This document shows, piece by piece, positions 1-8,769 of a stretch of 58,427 nt of DNA (positions are counted from its first letter, which is position 1; every line of letters begins with the position of its first letter). Source of the DNA: Bacteroidota bacterium. Lineage in GTDB: Bacteria > Bacteroidota > Bacteroidia > Bacteroidales > VadinHA17. Where the stretch lies: positions 1 through 58,427 of the forward strand of contig DSCJ01000005.1 of the NCBI GenBank assembly GCA_011049175.1, in the 5' to 3' direction. The notes under the pieces were generated by a model. That model was not told the DNA's origin and made no database searches. It saw nothing but the letters and a program-made list of their open reading frames with translations. A program made the translations under genes and the position numbers.

Positions 1-152
1 GTAATTTTTTAGCCTCTTTTATTTTGAGCCTGATAAAGTCAGTTTTTTCGTCAATGTTTATTGTCGGTAGGGCCCAGACTAAAAATAAAGGTGCGATAGC
101 GGCGTGAGAAAATCAGCAAACCCGAAGTAGTAAAAAATTCTATTCTTATATA

Positions 153-749
153 TTGGGTTTAAACGATTCTTATCTGGTAAAAGAAGAATTCGACACCAAC
201 GATGAATTCAATAGCAAATATAACCGTTTCTTTAGGAGTGCTGTTTTATATGCTTTAAAAGTTTTTTTTAGAGGCAAACAAGTTGTTGTAGAGAATACTT
301 ATCACGAGGTTGGTCAGCAGGCTCATAGTAAATATTTTCCATGGCATGTAATTTATAAATTGGAACAGGAAGAACAAAATATATCATTTAATTGCAGGGA
401 AATAACCTTTTTACCAAAAGACCATAGAAAATACCAACGTTCAAATATTATTCAACTTTGTGACGTGGTATTGGGCGTAAGCACAAGCATAATTCACGGC
501 ATAGAAAAAAGCAGGTCTTCTGGGTACAGAGAAGAATTAGCTAATCTTTATTCTGCCATCTTTAAAAGAATTATTGAAAACCCAAAGAATAAAAACAGTC
601 GGTTTAAATATTACAATCGCATTATGATCAGTTTTTTCCCAAATAAAAAGACAGCACCTGATGATATAAGAAGGCTTGGTAATCAGTTTTATACGAAAAG
701 AAAATTGTATTATATTGAAAAAAAATCTGGCCAAATGGAGTTGTTTTGA
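153..749 (+). CDS. Truncated hypothetical protein, possibly DUF3800-like C-terminal part
   Basis: The frame opens at TTG 153 with no good ATG nearby, and the residues before it do not look like a protein start, so the N-terminus is probably missing (198 aa remain). The segment NIIQLCDVVLGV near residues 98-109 resembles the IQLADLLxGA motif near the C-terminus of DUF3800 proteins, which have an RNase H-like fold and are frequent in defence islands. The N-terminal acidic motif expected of that family is not present. Base composition is very AT-rich compared with the GC-richer genes from 3.3 kb onward. It is followed directly by a restriction-enzyme fossil and an AAA_13 ATPase, which fits a decayed defence island. 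The family assignment is weak and rests on one motif. The protein may be non-functional. Confidence 0.4.
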   Translation: MGLNDSYLVKEEFDTNDEFNSKYNRFFRSAVLYALKVFFRGKQVVVENTYHEVGQQAHSKYFPWHVIYKLEQEEQNISFNCREITFLPKDHRKYQRSNIIQLCDVVLGVSTSIIHGIEKSRSSGYREELANLYSAIFKRIIENPKNKNSRFKYYNRIMISFFPNKKTAPDDIRRLGNQFYTKRKLYYIEKKSGQMELF

Positions 750-762
750 GCTTTTTTTCTGT

Positions 763-870
763 TTAGAGCTTGCGCAAAGCTATCCTGAAGCGGTAGGTGG
801 CCCCAATGGTCTAGACATCGATGATCTAACGGAGGAAGAGATAAAAATTATGGAGAATAATACGAAATGA
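763..870 (+). pseudogene. Fossil C-terminus of an R-M/PglX-type methyltransferase (copy 1)
   Basis: The frame ends in DDLTEEEIKIMENNTK and stops with TGA at 868-870. The LTEEEIxIxE ending is typical of the C-terminus of type IIG/Eco57I-like and PglX-like DNA methyltransferase/restriction enzymes. Only about 36 codons remain and no start or catalytic domain is present upstream. The TGA overlaps the ATG of the AAA_13 gene (ATGA), so the ATPase was once translationally coupled to a modification enzyme. A second fossil with the same ending lies after the ATPase at 3127-3258. Confidence 0.55.
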
Positions 871-3125
871 TCAAACGCATAATTAAAATCAAAAACTGCC
901 CTTCCTTTATTGATTTCAAACCTGCAAGCAATTTACCGGAGTTTGCAAAATACAACCTTATTTACGGTTGGAACGGGTCGGGGAAAACATGCTTTTCTCG
1001 TATTCTCAGGTCGTTTGAGATGGGTGAAAATTATTATGATCACCCTGAGAGACGGTCAGTATTTGAATTAAAACTGGATAATGGATTATTGATTAGTAAC
1101 AACGGTTTAAACGCGTTTAAGAACATTCGTGTTTTCAATAAAGATTTTATCGATGAAAGTGTCTTTTGCATTGGAGGCCCTAAACCCATTTTTTTTATAG
1201 GAAAGCAAAGCAAAGAGCAAAAAGTAAGGATTACTGCTCTTGATGAAGAACTTAACAAATTGAAACCAAAACTTGATAATAAAAAGTTGGAACTTGAAAA
1301 AGCAAAAAGAAATAAAGTTCAAACCATCCAAAGCAAAGCAAGGGCCATTAAAAACGCCCTAACAACTGCAAAACAAGACCATTATCGAAATTACGATCGC
1401 TCATATCTTGAAAAGTCAATCAGCAAGAATTCCAGGAAACTTGAAAATTCTGAACAGCTAAAATTATCAGCAGAACGTATCTCCGAACTCAATAAATCGA
1501 TTCAGCAAACAAGCAGAGCAACCATCGATACCTTGACTATACCCAACTTTGATTTGTCGGAACTTGAAAAGCAAGTAAAAGAAGTTTTATCAAGAACTGT
1601 TACTTCACAGGTAATTGAAAAATTGCAAAAAGATCAGGAAGTAAACAAATGGGTGGAACAAGGGCTTCATATCCATAAAAGTAAATCTCTAGAATTTTGT
1701 GCTTTTTGCGATCAAATAATTCCACCAAGCCGTTTTAATGATTTGGAGAAACACTTTAGTGATGAATACCAGAGAATGATGGAATCAGTCAAAAATTTAA
1801 AAAGTAGATGTGAACCCCGTAGAATTGATCTTGATTTCCCGGAATCCTCACTGTTTTATGAGGAGTTTGTTGCTAAATATCTTGCGCAAAAGGGAAATGC
1901 TGAAAAAGCTATTAATTCGTTTAATGAAAAATTAGACTCAATTATCTCTGTTCTTGACCAAAAAGAGAAGAATCCTTTTTCCTCATTTTCATTAGAAGAA
2001 ACCCCGCTAATTGAAACAAAATATATTCAAGAAATTAATAAAGTTATTGAAAAACATAACAAAAAGACTAAGTCTTTTGACGATCAAATTAATAAAGACA
2101 AGCAAGAGTTAGAGCTGCATTATATTGCCGAATTTTTGCCGATGTACAACGAACTGCGCACAAATATAGAAAACCTGGAAAAAGAATGCTCTGCTATTAA
2201 AACAACAATTGACGAGAAACAAACTGAAATAAAGACGCTCAGAGACAGATTGGTTAGTCATCACATATTCGCTCAGCAGATCAATAAAGACCTGCATTCC
2301 TTCCTTGGAAGAAGCGACATCCAGTTAATTGCAACGGAGGCTAAAGAGGGTTATAGTATTACTCGTAATGGCGAGACGGCAAAGAACCTTAGTGAGGGGG
2401 AGAAAACGGCTCTGGCTATCGTGTATTTTCTGGCAAAGATAAAGGAAGATGGCTTTGATTTGAAAAAGAGTGCTGTGGTAATTGACGATCCTGTTTCCAG
2501 TCTCGATTCAAATTCCATATTTCAGGCATTTAGTTTTATCAAAGAAGCTATCAAAGACGCTGGTCAGATTTTTATTCTTACACATCATTTTGATTTTTTT
2601 CGGCAGGTAAAAAATTGGTTCTCTCACTGCAATAGAAGCGAACGGGCGTATTTCATGATTGCCTGTAAGGAAGAATCGGGGAAACGAAATTCATCAATTT
2701 TAGAAATTGACAAGCTACTTTTAGATTATGAATCCGAATATCATTTCTTGTTTAGTGTTTTGTATAAAATTGCTAAAGAAAAAAATCATGATTTGGAACG
2801 AATTTATCCAATTCCAAATATAGCTCGAAAATTCCTTGAGAGCTTTCTCGCTTTTCGAATACCGCTTGGTATTAGAGTAACAAATATTTATGAGAGGTTA
2901 AAACGAATAGACGGGTTTGATGAAAAGAAAAAGGCACGAATCCACCGATTTGTAGAAACACATTCACATCCAAGATATGAAAGCGGTATTCAGGATTTCG
3001 ATATGAGCATACTGGGGGAAACAACGGCAATATTGGAAGACTTAATGGAACTCGTTCGACATGAAGATGAGAAGCACTATGATTTTTTAGTTGAGAGTGT
3101 TATAGGGCAAAGATCTGGCTCATAG
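867..3125 (+). CDS. AAA_13 family ATPase, RloC/PrrC-like, putative defence nuclease
   Basis: This 752-aa protein has an SMC/Rad50-type ABC ATPase split by a coiled coil. Walker A is GWNGSGKT at residues 34-41, a CAFC pair (C278, C281) sits mid coiled coil like the zinc-hook position of RloC, the ABC signature LSEGEK is near 508-513, and Walker B VVIDDPVSSLDS follows near 537. After the ATPase, R654-x3-E658 is followed by His at 693, 699 and 701. This is similar in order and spacing to the Arg-Glu-His triad of the PrrC/RloC anticodon nucleases, but AAA_13 proteins share parts of this region, so nuclease activity is an inference. The start ATG overlaps the stop of a methyltransferase fossil, and a second such fossil follows. 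Low GC suggests horizontal acquisition. The gene itself looks intact. Confidence 0.75.
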   Translation: MIKRIIKIKNCPSFIDFKPASNLPEFAKYNLIYGWNGSGKTCFSRILRSFEMGENYYDHPERRSVFELKLDNGLLISNNGLNAFKNIRVFNKDFIDESVFCIGGPKPIFFIGKQSKEQKVRITALDEELNKLKPKLDNKKLELEKAKRNKVQTIQSKARAIKNALTTAKQDHYRNYDRSYLEKSISKNSRKLENSEQLKLSAERISELNKSIQQTSRATIDTLTIPNFDLSELEKQVKEVLSRTVTSQVIEKLQKDQEVNKWVEQGLHIHKSKSLEFCAFCDQIIPPSRFNDLEKHFSDEYQRMMESVKNLKSRCEPRRIDLDFPESSLFYEEFVAKYLAQKGNAEKAINSFNEKLDSIISVLDQKEKNPFSSFSLEETPLIETKYIQEINKVIEKHNKKTKSFDDQINKDKQELELHYIAEFLPMYNELRTNIENLEKECSAIKTTIDEKQTEIKTLRDRLVSHHIFAQQINKDLHSFLGRSDIQLIATEAKEGYSITRNGETAKNLSEGEKTALAIVYFLAKIKEDGFDLKKSAVVIDDPVSSLDSNSIFQAFSFIKEAIKDAGQIFILTHHFDFFRQVKNWFSHCNRSERAYFMIACKEESGKRNSSILEIDKLLLDYESEYHFLFSVLYKIAKEKNHDLERIYPIPNIARKFLESFLAFRIPLGIRVTNIYERLKRIDGFDEKKKARIHRFVETHSHPRYESGIQDFDMSILGETTAILEDLMELVRHEDEKHYDFLVESVIGQRSGS

Positions 3126-3126
3126 C

Positions 3127-3258
3127 ATTGAGTTGCTGGAATGGGTGGTTAACCGACTGGTCTATGAACTCTACCTGCCTGCATCGCAAAGAGGAGCATC
3201 GCGGCAGGCAGACGGCCTGACGGAAGAAGAAATACGAATTGTGGAAGGGGAAAAATGA
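3127..3258 (+). pseudogene. Fossil C-terminus of a type IIG/PglX-like R-M enzyme (copy 2)
   Basis: Forty-three codons in one frame read IELLEWVVNRLVYELYLP, then a short insert, then DGLTEEEIRIVEGEK and TGA at 3256-3258. VNRLVYELYxLTEEEIxIVE is the characteristic C-terminal end of Eco57I-like and related modification enzymes. There is no start codon and no catalytic portion; upstream is the stop of the AAA_13 gene. The insert between LYLP and DGLTE suggests further decay. It marks the right edge of the degraded defence island; the GC-richer housekeeping sequence starts just after it. Confidence 0.6.
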
Positions 3259-3307
3259 AATACCATCCCAACAAACCCCACCGCCCTGCCTTTCCGGAAT
3301 CCTCCGT

Positions 3308-5764
3308 TTACCTGGACAGGTCCCGGTCTGTTGCCTGTATTTCCAGCCGGGCTGCCGGCAACCCTTCGGCTTCCGCCCGGACGCGGATCACCCCCGGGGT
3401 TCTGTGCGAACGTACGATCAGCAGGGCTTTCCCCTGGAACACCCGGCGAACAGGGGAGGTGAAACTTTCGTTGCTGAGAATGTCGGCGCTGCCTGTGCCG
3501 GCCAGGGATCCGGCGCCGGATACGGTGAATTTCACCCGGTGGCCGGCCCGGGGAACGGGTATCCCGTTCCTGTCGGTTACCTGTACGGTAATGTAGCTGA
3601 GGTCCAGCCCGTCGGCCCTGATGGTGTCGCGGTCGGCTTCCAGCACCAGCCGGCGGGGCTTTCCTGCCGTTACCAGCTCATGCCGTGCCACCACTTCTCC
3701 GTCGATCCGCCCTTCGGCTACAATCCGGCCTTCTTCCCAGGGTACTGACCATTCCAGCAGGCGGTGCATGGCAGGACCGAAATTCACCGGATGGTCGGGA
3801 TCGTATTCCTCTGCCGTGTACCCCCTGATGTTTTTTGTATAATATTCCTGCGGTACCTGCCGGGTGCCTAACGACCGGCCGTTCATGAACAGCTCCACCT
3901 CATGGCAGTTGCTGATGGTGAGCAGCCTGACCGAATCCTTTCCTTCGTGGTTCCAGTGTGAGAACATGGGCTGGTAGCGGAGCTGTACCTCATTCCAGTA
4001 CCGGGCGGTTTCATCGTCCGGATCGTAGGTGGTGATGTGAACCATGGGGTCGTCACTGAAAAGGCTTTTTATGTAGTATGTAAAGGGTTTCCAGTGATCG
4101 TTCCAGTCGATGATGCCGTTGGCCCACCCTTTGGCCGGCCAGCCGAACGATTCCCCTATGTAATCGGTTCCTCCCCAGTAGAAGAGTCCCACCGAGCTGC
4201 GGTGGTCGAAGTTGAACCATTCGTTTCCGAGGTTTCCCGCCTGGGCTTCGCTCAGCAGGAAGATCAGCTGGGGATAGTTTTTTTTGTCCACCGGCCAGAA
4301 CTCTTCCCGGTAATTGATGCTGACCACGTCCATGTAAAACACCATTTCGGGCGGACCTTCCCGGTAATAATCGGGCGTGCGGTAAGCACCTCCTTTCCTG
4401 GAAGGATGCAATGCGCAGGTTACCTGCCGGGAAGGGTCGAGGCTTTTTACAAAGGCAGTCATCTCCTTCAGCCGGGGAACCCCGAAGCCGGCAGCCTGAT
4501 CCCGCTGCTGGCGGGTCTCGTTCCCAACGCTCCACAGAAACACACTGGGATGGTTGCGGTCGCGACGGACAAAGGCTTCCAGGCTCTGCCTCCAGTGGTT
4601 GTCAAAAGCGTTTCCCTGCCCGAAAAACTGGTCGTCCCATTTGTCGAAGGCTTCATCCAGCACCAGCATGCCGTTGCGGTCGCACCATTCGAGGAGGTAA
4701 GGATCGTGCGGGTTATGGCTCAGCCTCACCGCGTTGCATCCCATGGCTTTCAGCCCTTCCAGCCGGCGGGCAATACCCCTTTCGAAGGCTGCTGCGCCCA
4801 GCGGACCCAGGTCGTGATGCAGGTTCACCCCTTTTATCAACACCTTCTTTCCGTTCAGAAGGAACCCCCGGGCGCGGTCGAAATGCAGCGAGCGGATGCC
4901 GAAGGTGGTTTCCATGCAGTCGATAACCTCACTCCCCTCCATCACGGTGGTTTTCAGGATGTACATCCGGGGAGAGTCCAGCTCCCACAGCCGGGGACCG
5001 GGAATGCGGACGGTTTGCCGGAAGGTGTAGCATTCTCCGCTGCTTACCGGCGCCACATCGGTTACTTCGGCCACTTTGCGCCCAGAAGGAGAGAATATTT
5101 CCGAAAGAAGGACAGTTTCCACGGGCTCACCCCGTTCATTTCTTACCTCTGACAGGATTTCTGCCACCGCTTCCTGTGGGGTGATCGACGGGGTGTGCAC
5201 AAAGGTGCCGTGGTATGCCACATGAACAGGCGGGAGGATATGAAGCCACACATCGCGATAAATGCCTTCCCCGTTGTACCAGCGCGAGCTTTCCATATCG
5301 GTGTTGTCGTAGCTTACTGCCACGAGGTTTTTTCCCTGAACCGCTGCCCCGGTGATGTCGGCCTGAAAATTCATAAAACCGTTGAGCTGCCGGGCCACTT
5401 CTTTCCCGTTAAGGTATACCCGGGCATCGCGGTACACCCCCCCGAACTCCAGGAACACTTTTTTATCCTTAATATCTTCCCGTATAATCAGCTCTTTCCT
5501 GTACCAGCCCCGGGTGCGGGGCAAAAACCCGTTCTTCCGGTCGGCATTCAGGCTGTCGCGTACGAATGGCCCTGCAATGCTGGCATCGTGGGGAAGGTGC
5601 ACGGTTTCCCATCCGGAATCGTCAAATGAAATTTTATGAGCTCCGGGATGCTCGCCCCGGGCATATTTCCAGTGGAAATTTTCCAGCCTGCTGATCCGTT
5701 GTCCTTTTGCTGTCAGTGAAAAGGTGAATGTCAGAATGGTGAGAAAGAAAACGGTGTGTTTCAT
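3308..5764 (-). CDS. Glycoside hydrolase family 2 protein (beta-galactosidase-like), exported
   Basis: The 818-aa protein starts with a Sec signal peptide (hydrophobic residues 4-18, cleavage after about TAKGQ) and so acts outside the cytoplasm. GH2 layout: sugar-binding jelly roll (about 25-190, with GWYRKE and VYLNGKEV), immunoglobulin-like domain (190-300), TIM barrel (300-590) and C-terminal Ig/Big-like domains (600-800). The likely acid/base is E416 in WSVGNETR. The likely nucleophile is E506 in LLSEAQAG, a setting typical of the GH2 clade with extra C-terminal domains rather than of LacZ. The substrate cannot be told from sequence; beta-galactoside, beta-glucuronide or a plant/algal oligosaccharide are all possible. 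It stands divergent to a GH51 gene with about 176 bp between start codons, so joint hemicellulose or pectin side-chain degradation is plausible. No SusCD pair is present. Confidence 0.88.
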   Translation of the reverse strand: MKHTVFFLTILTFTFSLTAKGQRISRLENFHWKYARGEHPGAHKISFDDSGWETVHLPHDASIAGPFVRDSLNADRKNGFLPRTRGWYRKELIIREDIKDKKVFLEFGGVYRDARVYLNGKEVARQLNGFMNFQADITGAAVQGKNLVAVSYDNTDMESSRWYNGEGIYRDVWLHILPPVHVAYHGTFVHTPSITPQEAVAEILSEVRNERGEPVETVLLSEIFSPSGRKVAEVTDVAPVSSGECYTFRQTVRIPGPRLWELDSPRMYILKTTVMEGSEVIDCMETTFGIRSLHFDRARGFLLNGKKVLIKGVNLHHDLGPLGAAAFERGIARRLEGLKAMGCNAVRLSHNPHDPYLLEWCDRNGMLVLDEAFDKWDDQFFGQGNAFDNHWRQSLEAFVRRDRNHPSVFLWSVGNETRQQRDQAAGFGVPRLKEMTAFVKSLDPSRQVTCALHPSRKGGAYRTPDYYREGPPEMVFYMDVVSINYREEFWPVDKKNYPQLIFLLSEAQAGNLGNEWFNFDHRSSVGLFYWGGTDYIGESFGWPAKGWANGIIDWNDHWKPFTYYIKSLFSDDPMVHITTYDPDDETARYWNEVQLRYQPMFSHWNHEGKDSVRLLTISNCHEVELFMNGRSLGTRQVPQEYYTKNIRGYTAEEYDPDHPVNFGPAMHRLLEWSVPWEEGRIVAEGRIDGEVVARHELVTAGKPRRLVLEADRDTIRADGLDLSYITVQVTDRNGIPVPRAGHRVKFTVSGAGSLAGTGSADILSNESFTSPVRRVFQGKALLIVRSHRTPGVIRVRAEAEGLPAARLEIQATDRDLSR

Positions 5765-5940
5765 GAATGCTTGCTTTGCAGTGCTTTTTAATTGATACTT
5801 TTTGACCCCTAATTAAACGATTTTATTCCGGAACTTTTTCATGGTCCCTGCCTGAATGATTATATTGAAAGTTCGCTGAAGGCAGGTTTTCCTGTCTGCA
5901 GCACCTGTTTATGACGAATACAGCTCAAACCTTTTATCTT

Positions 5941-7917
5941 ATGAAAACGTCCATTTCCCTTTTGAAAAAGATCTTTCCGGTATTTTTTCCGGCTCTGTTG
6001 TCATTGACCCCATCCTGCGGCCCTGCCGGCGACGATGCCGGTGAAGCTCCCGGTGTGGCGGTTCTTCTGGTGGATACCGACCGGCCCACCGGCAATATCG
6101 ATGTGAATTTGTACGGTCATTTTCTCGAGCACATCAACCATTCCGTGGTAGACGGCCTGTTTGCCGAACAAATCCGCGGACAGGGATTCGAGGGGGATGA
6201 TTTTACGGAATACTGGGAACCTTTTGCCGAAGACGGGGAAGTGAGTGTGGAAGATATCCCTTTTGAGAACGGGGAAAAGAGCATTCGCCTGGAGGCCCGT
6301 GGTGGCCGCGCCGGGATACGGCAGAACCGGGTGTTCATCGAAAAAGATGCGGTATATGATGGCTATCTCTGGGTCAGCCTCCTGGAAGGAAAGCCCGATT
6401 TATCGCTGGTAGTCAGGCAGAACGGTGGCGAGTTGCTGGCTGAAATTTCCCTGCAGCTGAAGGGAGATGGCTGGCAACGACTGGATTATGCATTTACCGG
6501 TGCGGCTACCGATACTTCGGCTGTGGTGGAACTGACAGTGTCGGGGGAAGGAGTTGTTCTGGCCGATTTCTGGTCGCTGATGCGCAAAGATTACCGGGAA
6601 AACGGGATGATGCGACCCGACCTGGTGGAAGCCCTGCAGGGACTGAAGCCTCCCTTCCTTCGCTGGCCCGGCGGGTCGTATGCCTCGGTATACCGCTGGC
6701 AGGATGGCATCGGGCCTCATGTGTCGCGCAAATACCACCCGAACGAAATATGGGGTGGGTATTCCGATTATTACGGTTTCGGTACGGAGGAATTCATGGA
6801 ACTGTGCCGGGTGCTTGACACCGATCCCATGGTGGTGCTTCCGGCCACCGGAACGGAACCTGAAAAGGTGGAGTATGCCATGAACTGGGTGCACTACCTG
6901 CTCGACCCGCCCGCCACCGAATGGGGAGCCCTGCGGGCTGCCAACGGGCATCCCGAACCCTATGCGGTTCCCTATATACAGATCGACAACGAGCCCATGA
7001 ACCATGGCCTGAGCCCGGAGCAGTATGCTGAGATTGTGAATGTGTACGGGAGCCGCCTGCGTGAAATCGCTCCCAATGCAAAGATCGTTGCCTGTGGGCA
7101 GAAAAGGTCGAACGACCTGAGCTGGAGCCGGAAAGTGATCGACCTGGCCGGGGAACATTTTGATATACTGGGCTGCCATAACTACGAATATGAAAGCGAG
7201 AATTTCCAGACCGGACTGAAACGTATCCGAGATTATTTGATCCAGCTCAGGGATTACGTGCGCCAGTCTGATCACCCGGATATCGAGGTGACAGTACTGG
7301 AGTGGAACCTGAGCCGTACCTACGACTGGAGGGCTGGCCTGCATGCCGCCGGAAGCCTGATCCTGTACGAAAGCCTGGGTCCGGAACTCACCATGAGCTG
7401 TCCGGCGCTCCTCATGCGAAACACCACCGACGACCCCACCTGGAGCGCATTCATCTACCATGACCATGTTTCCTGGTTCCCCGGATCGGGTTACCTGGCC
7501 CAGAAACTGTTCCGCGACCATTATGCCCCGCGCTACCTGTCTTATACTTCCGGGACATTCAGCGATATCGAACGCAGGCGGGTGTTTCTGGACCACATCT
7601 CCACCATGAAGCCCGAAGGCTGGGTCCCGGGAACGGTTGATGCCATTGCCACGGCCGGTGATGACGGACGGCGCGTGGTGATCAAGGCGGTGAATTATGA
7701 GAACCGAAAAAATCTGCTATTGACCCGCCTGGAAGGATCGTCCCTTCCGGAGGAAGCGGCGGTCAGTGTGTACCGGTTGCAGGCCGGCTTGCATGAGGCT
7801 GCCTCGCTGCAGGAACCAGACAGGATTGCTGTGGAGGAGGAAACCATGGACTGGTCGCGTGACCTGAGCTTCGAACTGCCTCCGTATTCGGTGATGGTGG
7901 CAGAGATTACCTGGTAG
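5941..7917 (+). CDS. Alpha-L-arabinofuranosidase, GH51, lipoprotein
   Basis: The ATG at 5941 is preferred over an in-frame ATG at 5911 because it gives a compact lipoprotein signal: MKTSISLLKK, a hydrophobic stretch, then lipobox LTPSC with Cys26. The mature enzyme (total 658 aa) shows GH51 hallmarks: NLYGHFLEH near the N-terminus, PFLRWPGGSYAS, the acid/base Glu351 in IDNEPMNHG and the nucleophile Glu454 in VLEWNLSR. A beta-sandwich domain follows the barrel at about 560-658. GH51 enzymes release terminal arabinofuranose from arabinan and arabinoxylan. The lipid anchor places it at the outer or inner membrane. The family is certain; the substrate is inferred. It lies next to a divergent GH2 gene and convergent with the phosphoesterase gene, whose stop is only 6 bp away. 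Confidence 0.92.
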   Translation: MKTSISLLKKIFPVFFPALLSLTPSCGPAGDDAGEAPGVAVLLVDTDRPTGNIDVNLYGHFLEHINHSVVDGLFAEQIRGQGFEGDDFTEYWEPFAEDGEVSVEDIPFENGEKSIRLEARGGRAGIRQNRVFIEKDAVYDGYLWVSLLEGKPDLSLVVRQNGGELLAEISLQLKGDGWQRLDYAFTGAATDTSAVVELTVSGEGVVLADFWSLMRKDYRENGMMRPDLVEALQGLKPPFLRWPGGSYASVYRWQDGIGPHVSRKYHPNEIWGGYSDYYGFGTEEFMELCRVLDTDPMVVLPATGTEPEKVEYAMNWVHYLLDPPATEWGALRAANGHPEPYAVPYIQIDNEPMNHGLSPEQYAEIVNVYGSRLREIAPNAKIVACGQKRSNDLSWSRKVIDLAGEHFDILGCHNYEYESENFQTGLKRIRDYLIQLRDYVRQSDHPDIEVTVLEWNLSRTYDWRAGLHAAGSLILYESLGPELTMSCPALLMRNTTDDPTWSAFIYHDHVSWFPGSGYLAQKLFRDHYAPRYLSYTSGTFSDIERRRVFLDHISTMKPEGWVPGTVDAIATAGDDGRRVVIKAVNYENRKNLLLTRLEGSSLPEEAAVSVYRLQAGLHEAASLQEPDRIAVEEETMDWSRDLSFELPPYSVMVAEITW

Positions 7918-7923
7918 GAAGGA

Positions 7924-8769
7924 TCAGAGATCTATAAAGTCAAAATCCACCCCGCCGGGTTGGATATAGATCTTCAGATACCCTGCATTGGGGCAATCAT
8001 CACTCAATGCATCCATAATGATATGGGTGGTTTGGCCCAGATTATCGGTATTACGTTTATGGTCGTGGGCGGTGACCACCATTTCCACCCGGTGCCTCAG
8101 GAACAGGTCTAGCAATACCCGGATCTCTTCCACGAAAGGGTTGGTGCTGGTTGTGGGCCTCAGGCGGAAAATGTTGTTGTGTGTGAAAACCATGCAGAAC
8201 CGGTAATTTTCCCTCCGGGTTTCCAGGATGTTTTTCAGCCAGGCCAGCTGATCGGTCCCCAGCGTTCCGCCACCGGAATCCAGGCAGAGGAACAGATCGC
8301 TTCCAGCCGGTGTATGGATTACGAAAGCATAGGTGGAGAAGCCGAAGATCGAATAATACTGTTTCCAGCCGTCGAAATACAGATCGTGGTTTCCCACAAG
8401 GGGAAAGGTGAGCAGGGTTTCCTGATCGGGTAGAAGGGAGGCGAAGGTCTCATAATCGGCCTGGTGGCCCGTGGTCAGGTCTCCCACCATTACCGTGGCG
8501 GCCGCGCCGTCATCCCGGGCTGCCTGAAAGAAGGTATTCAGGTTTTTTGTCCCACCCACGTGCGAATCGCCCATGGTATAGATTAGGTAGTTGTTTTCGG
8601 TGAGGAATACCTCGCGTACGGGATGGGCCCGGTTCCAGGTCATGGATTGGTTAAAACGCTCATTTACCGTTTCATAGGAAGAAATAAACCCCCTGAATTC
8701 GAATTTCTCGCATGCCGGCAGTATGGCCAGGGTAATAAGAAGGCAGAGGCATGTCAACCGGTATTTCAT
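7924..8769 (-). CDS. Metallophosphoesterase lipoprotein (calcineurin-like)
   Basis: The start at 8769 gives a signal MKYRLTCLCLLITLAILPAC with the lipobox Cys at residue 20; longer frames upstream lack a sensible N-terminus. Metal-binding motifs of the calcineurin-like superfamily appear in order: GDSHVGG, VMVGDLTTG, PLVGNHD, FTHNN and TAHDHKR. The canonical GHxH is AHDH here, and GDxxD is GDLTT, so it is a somewhat divergent member. The start codon overlaps the stop of the upstream gene as ATGA, so the two are translationally coupled and probably work together at the envelope. Substrate unknown; phosphodiester or phosphomonoester hydrolysis is expected from the fold. Length 281 aa. Confidence 0.85.
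   Translation of the reverse strand: MKYRLTCLCLLITLAILPACEKFEFRGFISSYETVNERFNQSMTWNRAHPVREVFLTENNYLIYTMGDSHVGGTKNLNTFFQAARDDGAAATVMVGDLTTGHQADYETFASLLPDQETLLTFPLVGNHDLYFDGWKQYYSIFGFSTYAFVIHTPAGSDLFLCLDSGGGTLGTDQLAWLKNILETRRENYRFCMVFTHNNIFRLRPTTSTNPFVEEIRVLLDLFLRHRVEMVVTAHDHKRNTDNLGQTTHIIMDALSDDCPNAGYLKIYIQPGGVDFDFIDL

Noticed and set aside
4037-5152. Long plus-strand frame of 371 codons inside the GH2 gene
   Set aside because: It is antisense to a gene with clear GH2 motifs and has no protein-family resemblance; GC-rich genes here often leave the antisense frame open.
6400-7596. Minus-strand frame of 398 codons opposite the GH51 gene
   Set aside because: It is an antisense shadow of a gene with intact catalytic motifs.
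3308-7917. GH2-GH51 region as a classical polysaccharide utilisation locus
   Set aside because: No SusC/SusD pair or hybrid two-component regulator is present; the two genes are only divergent neighbours.
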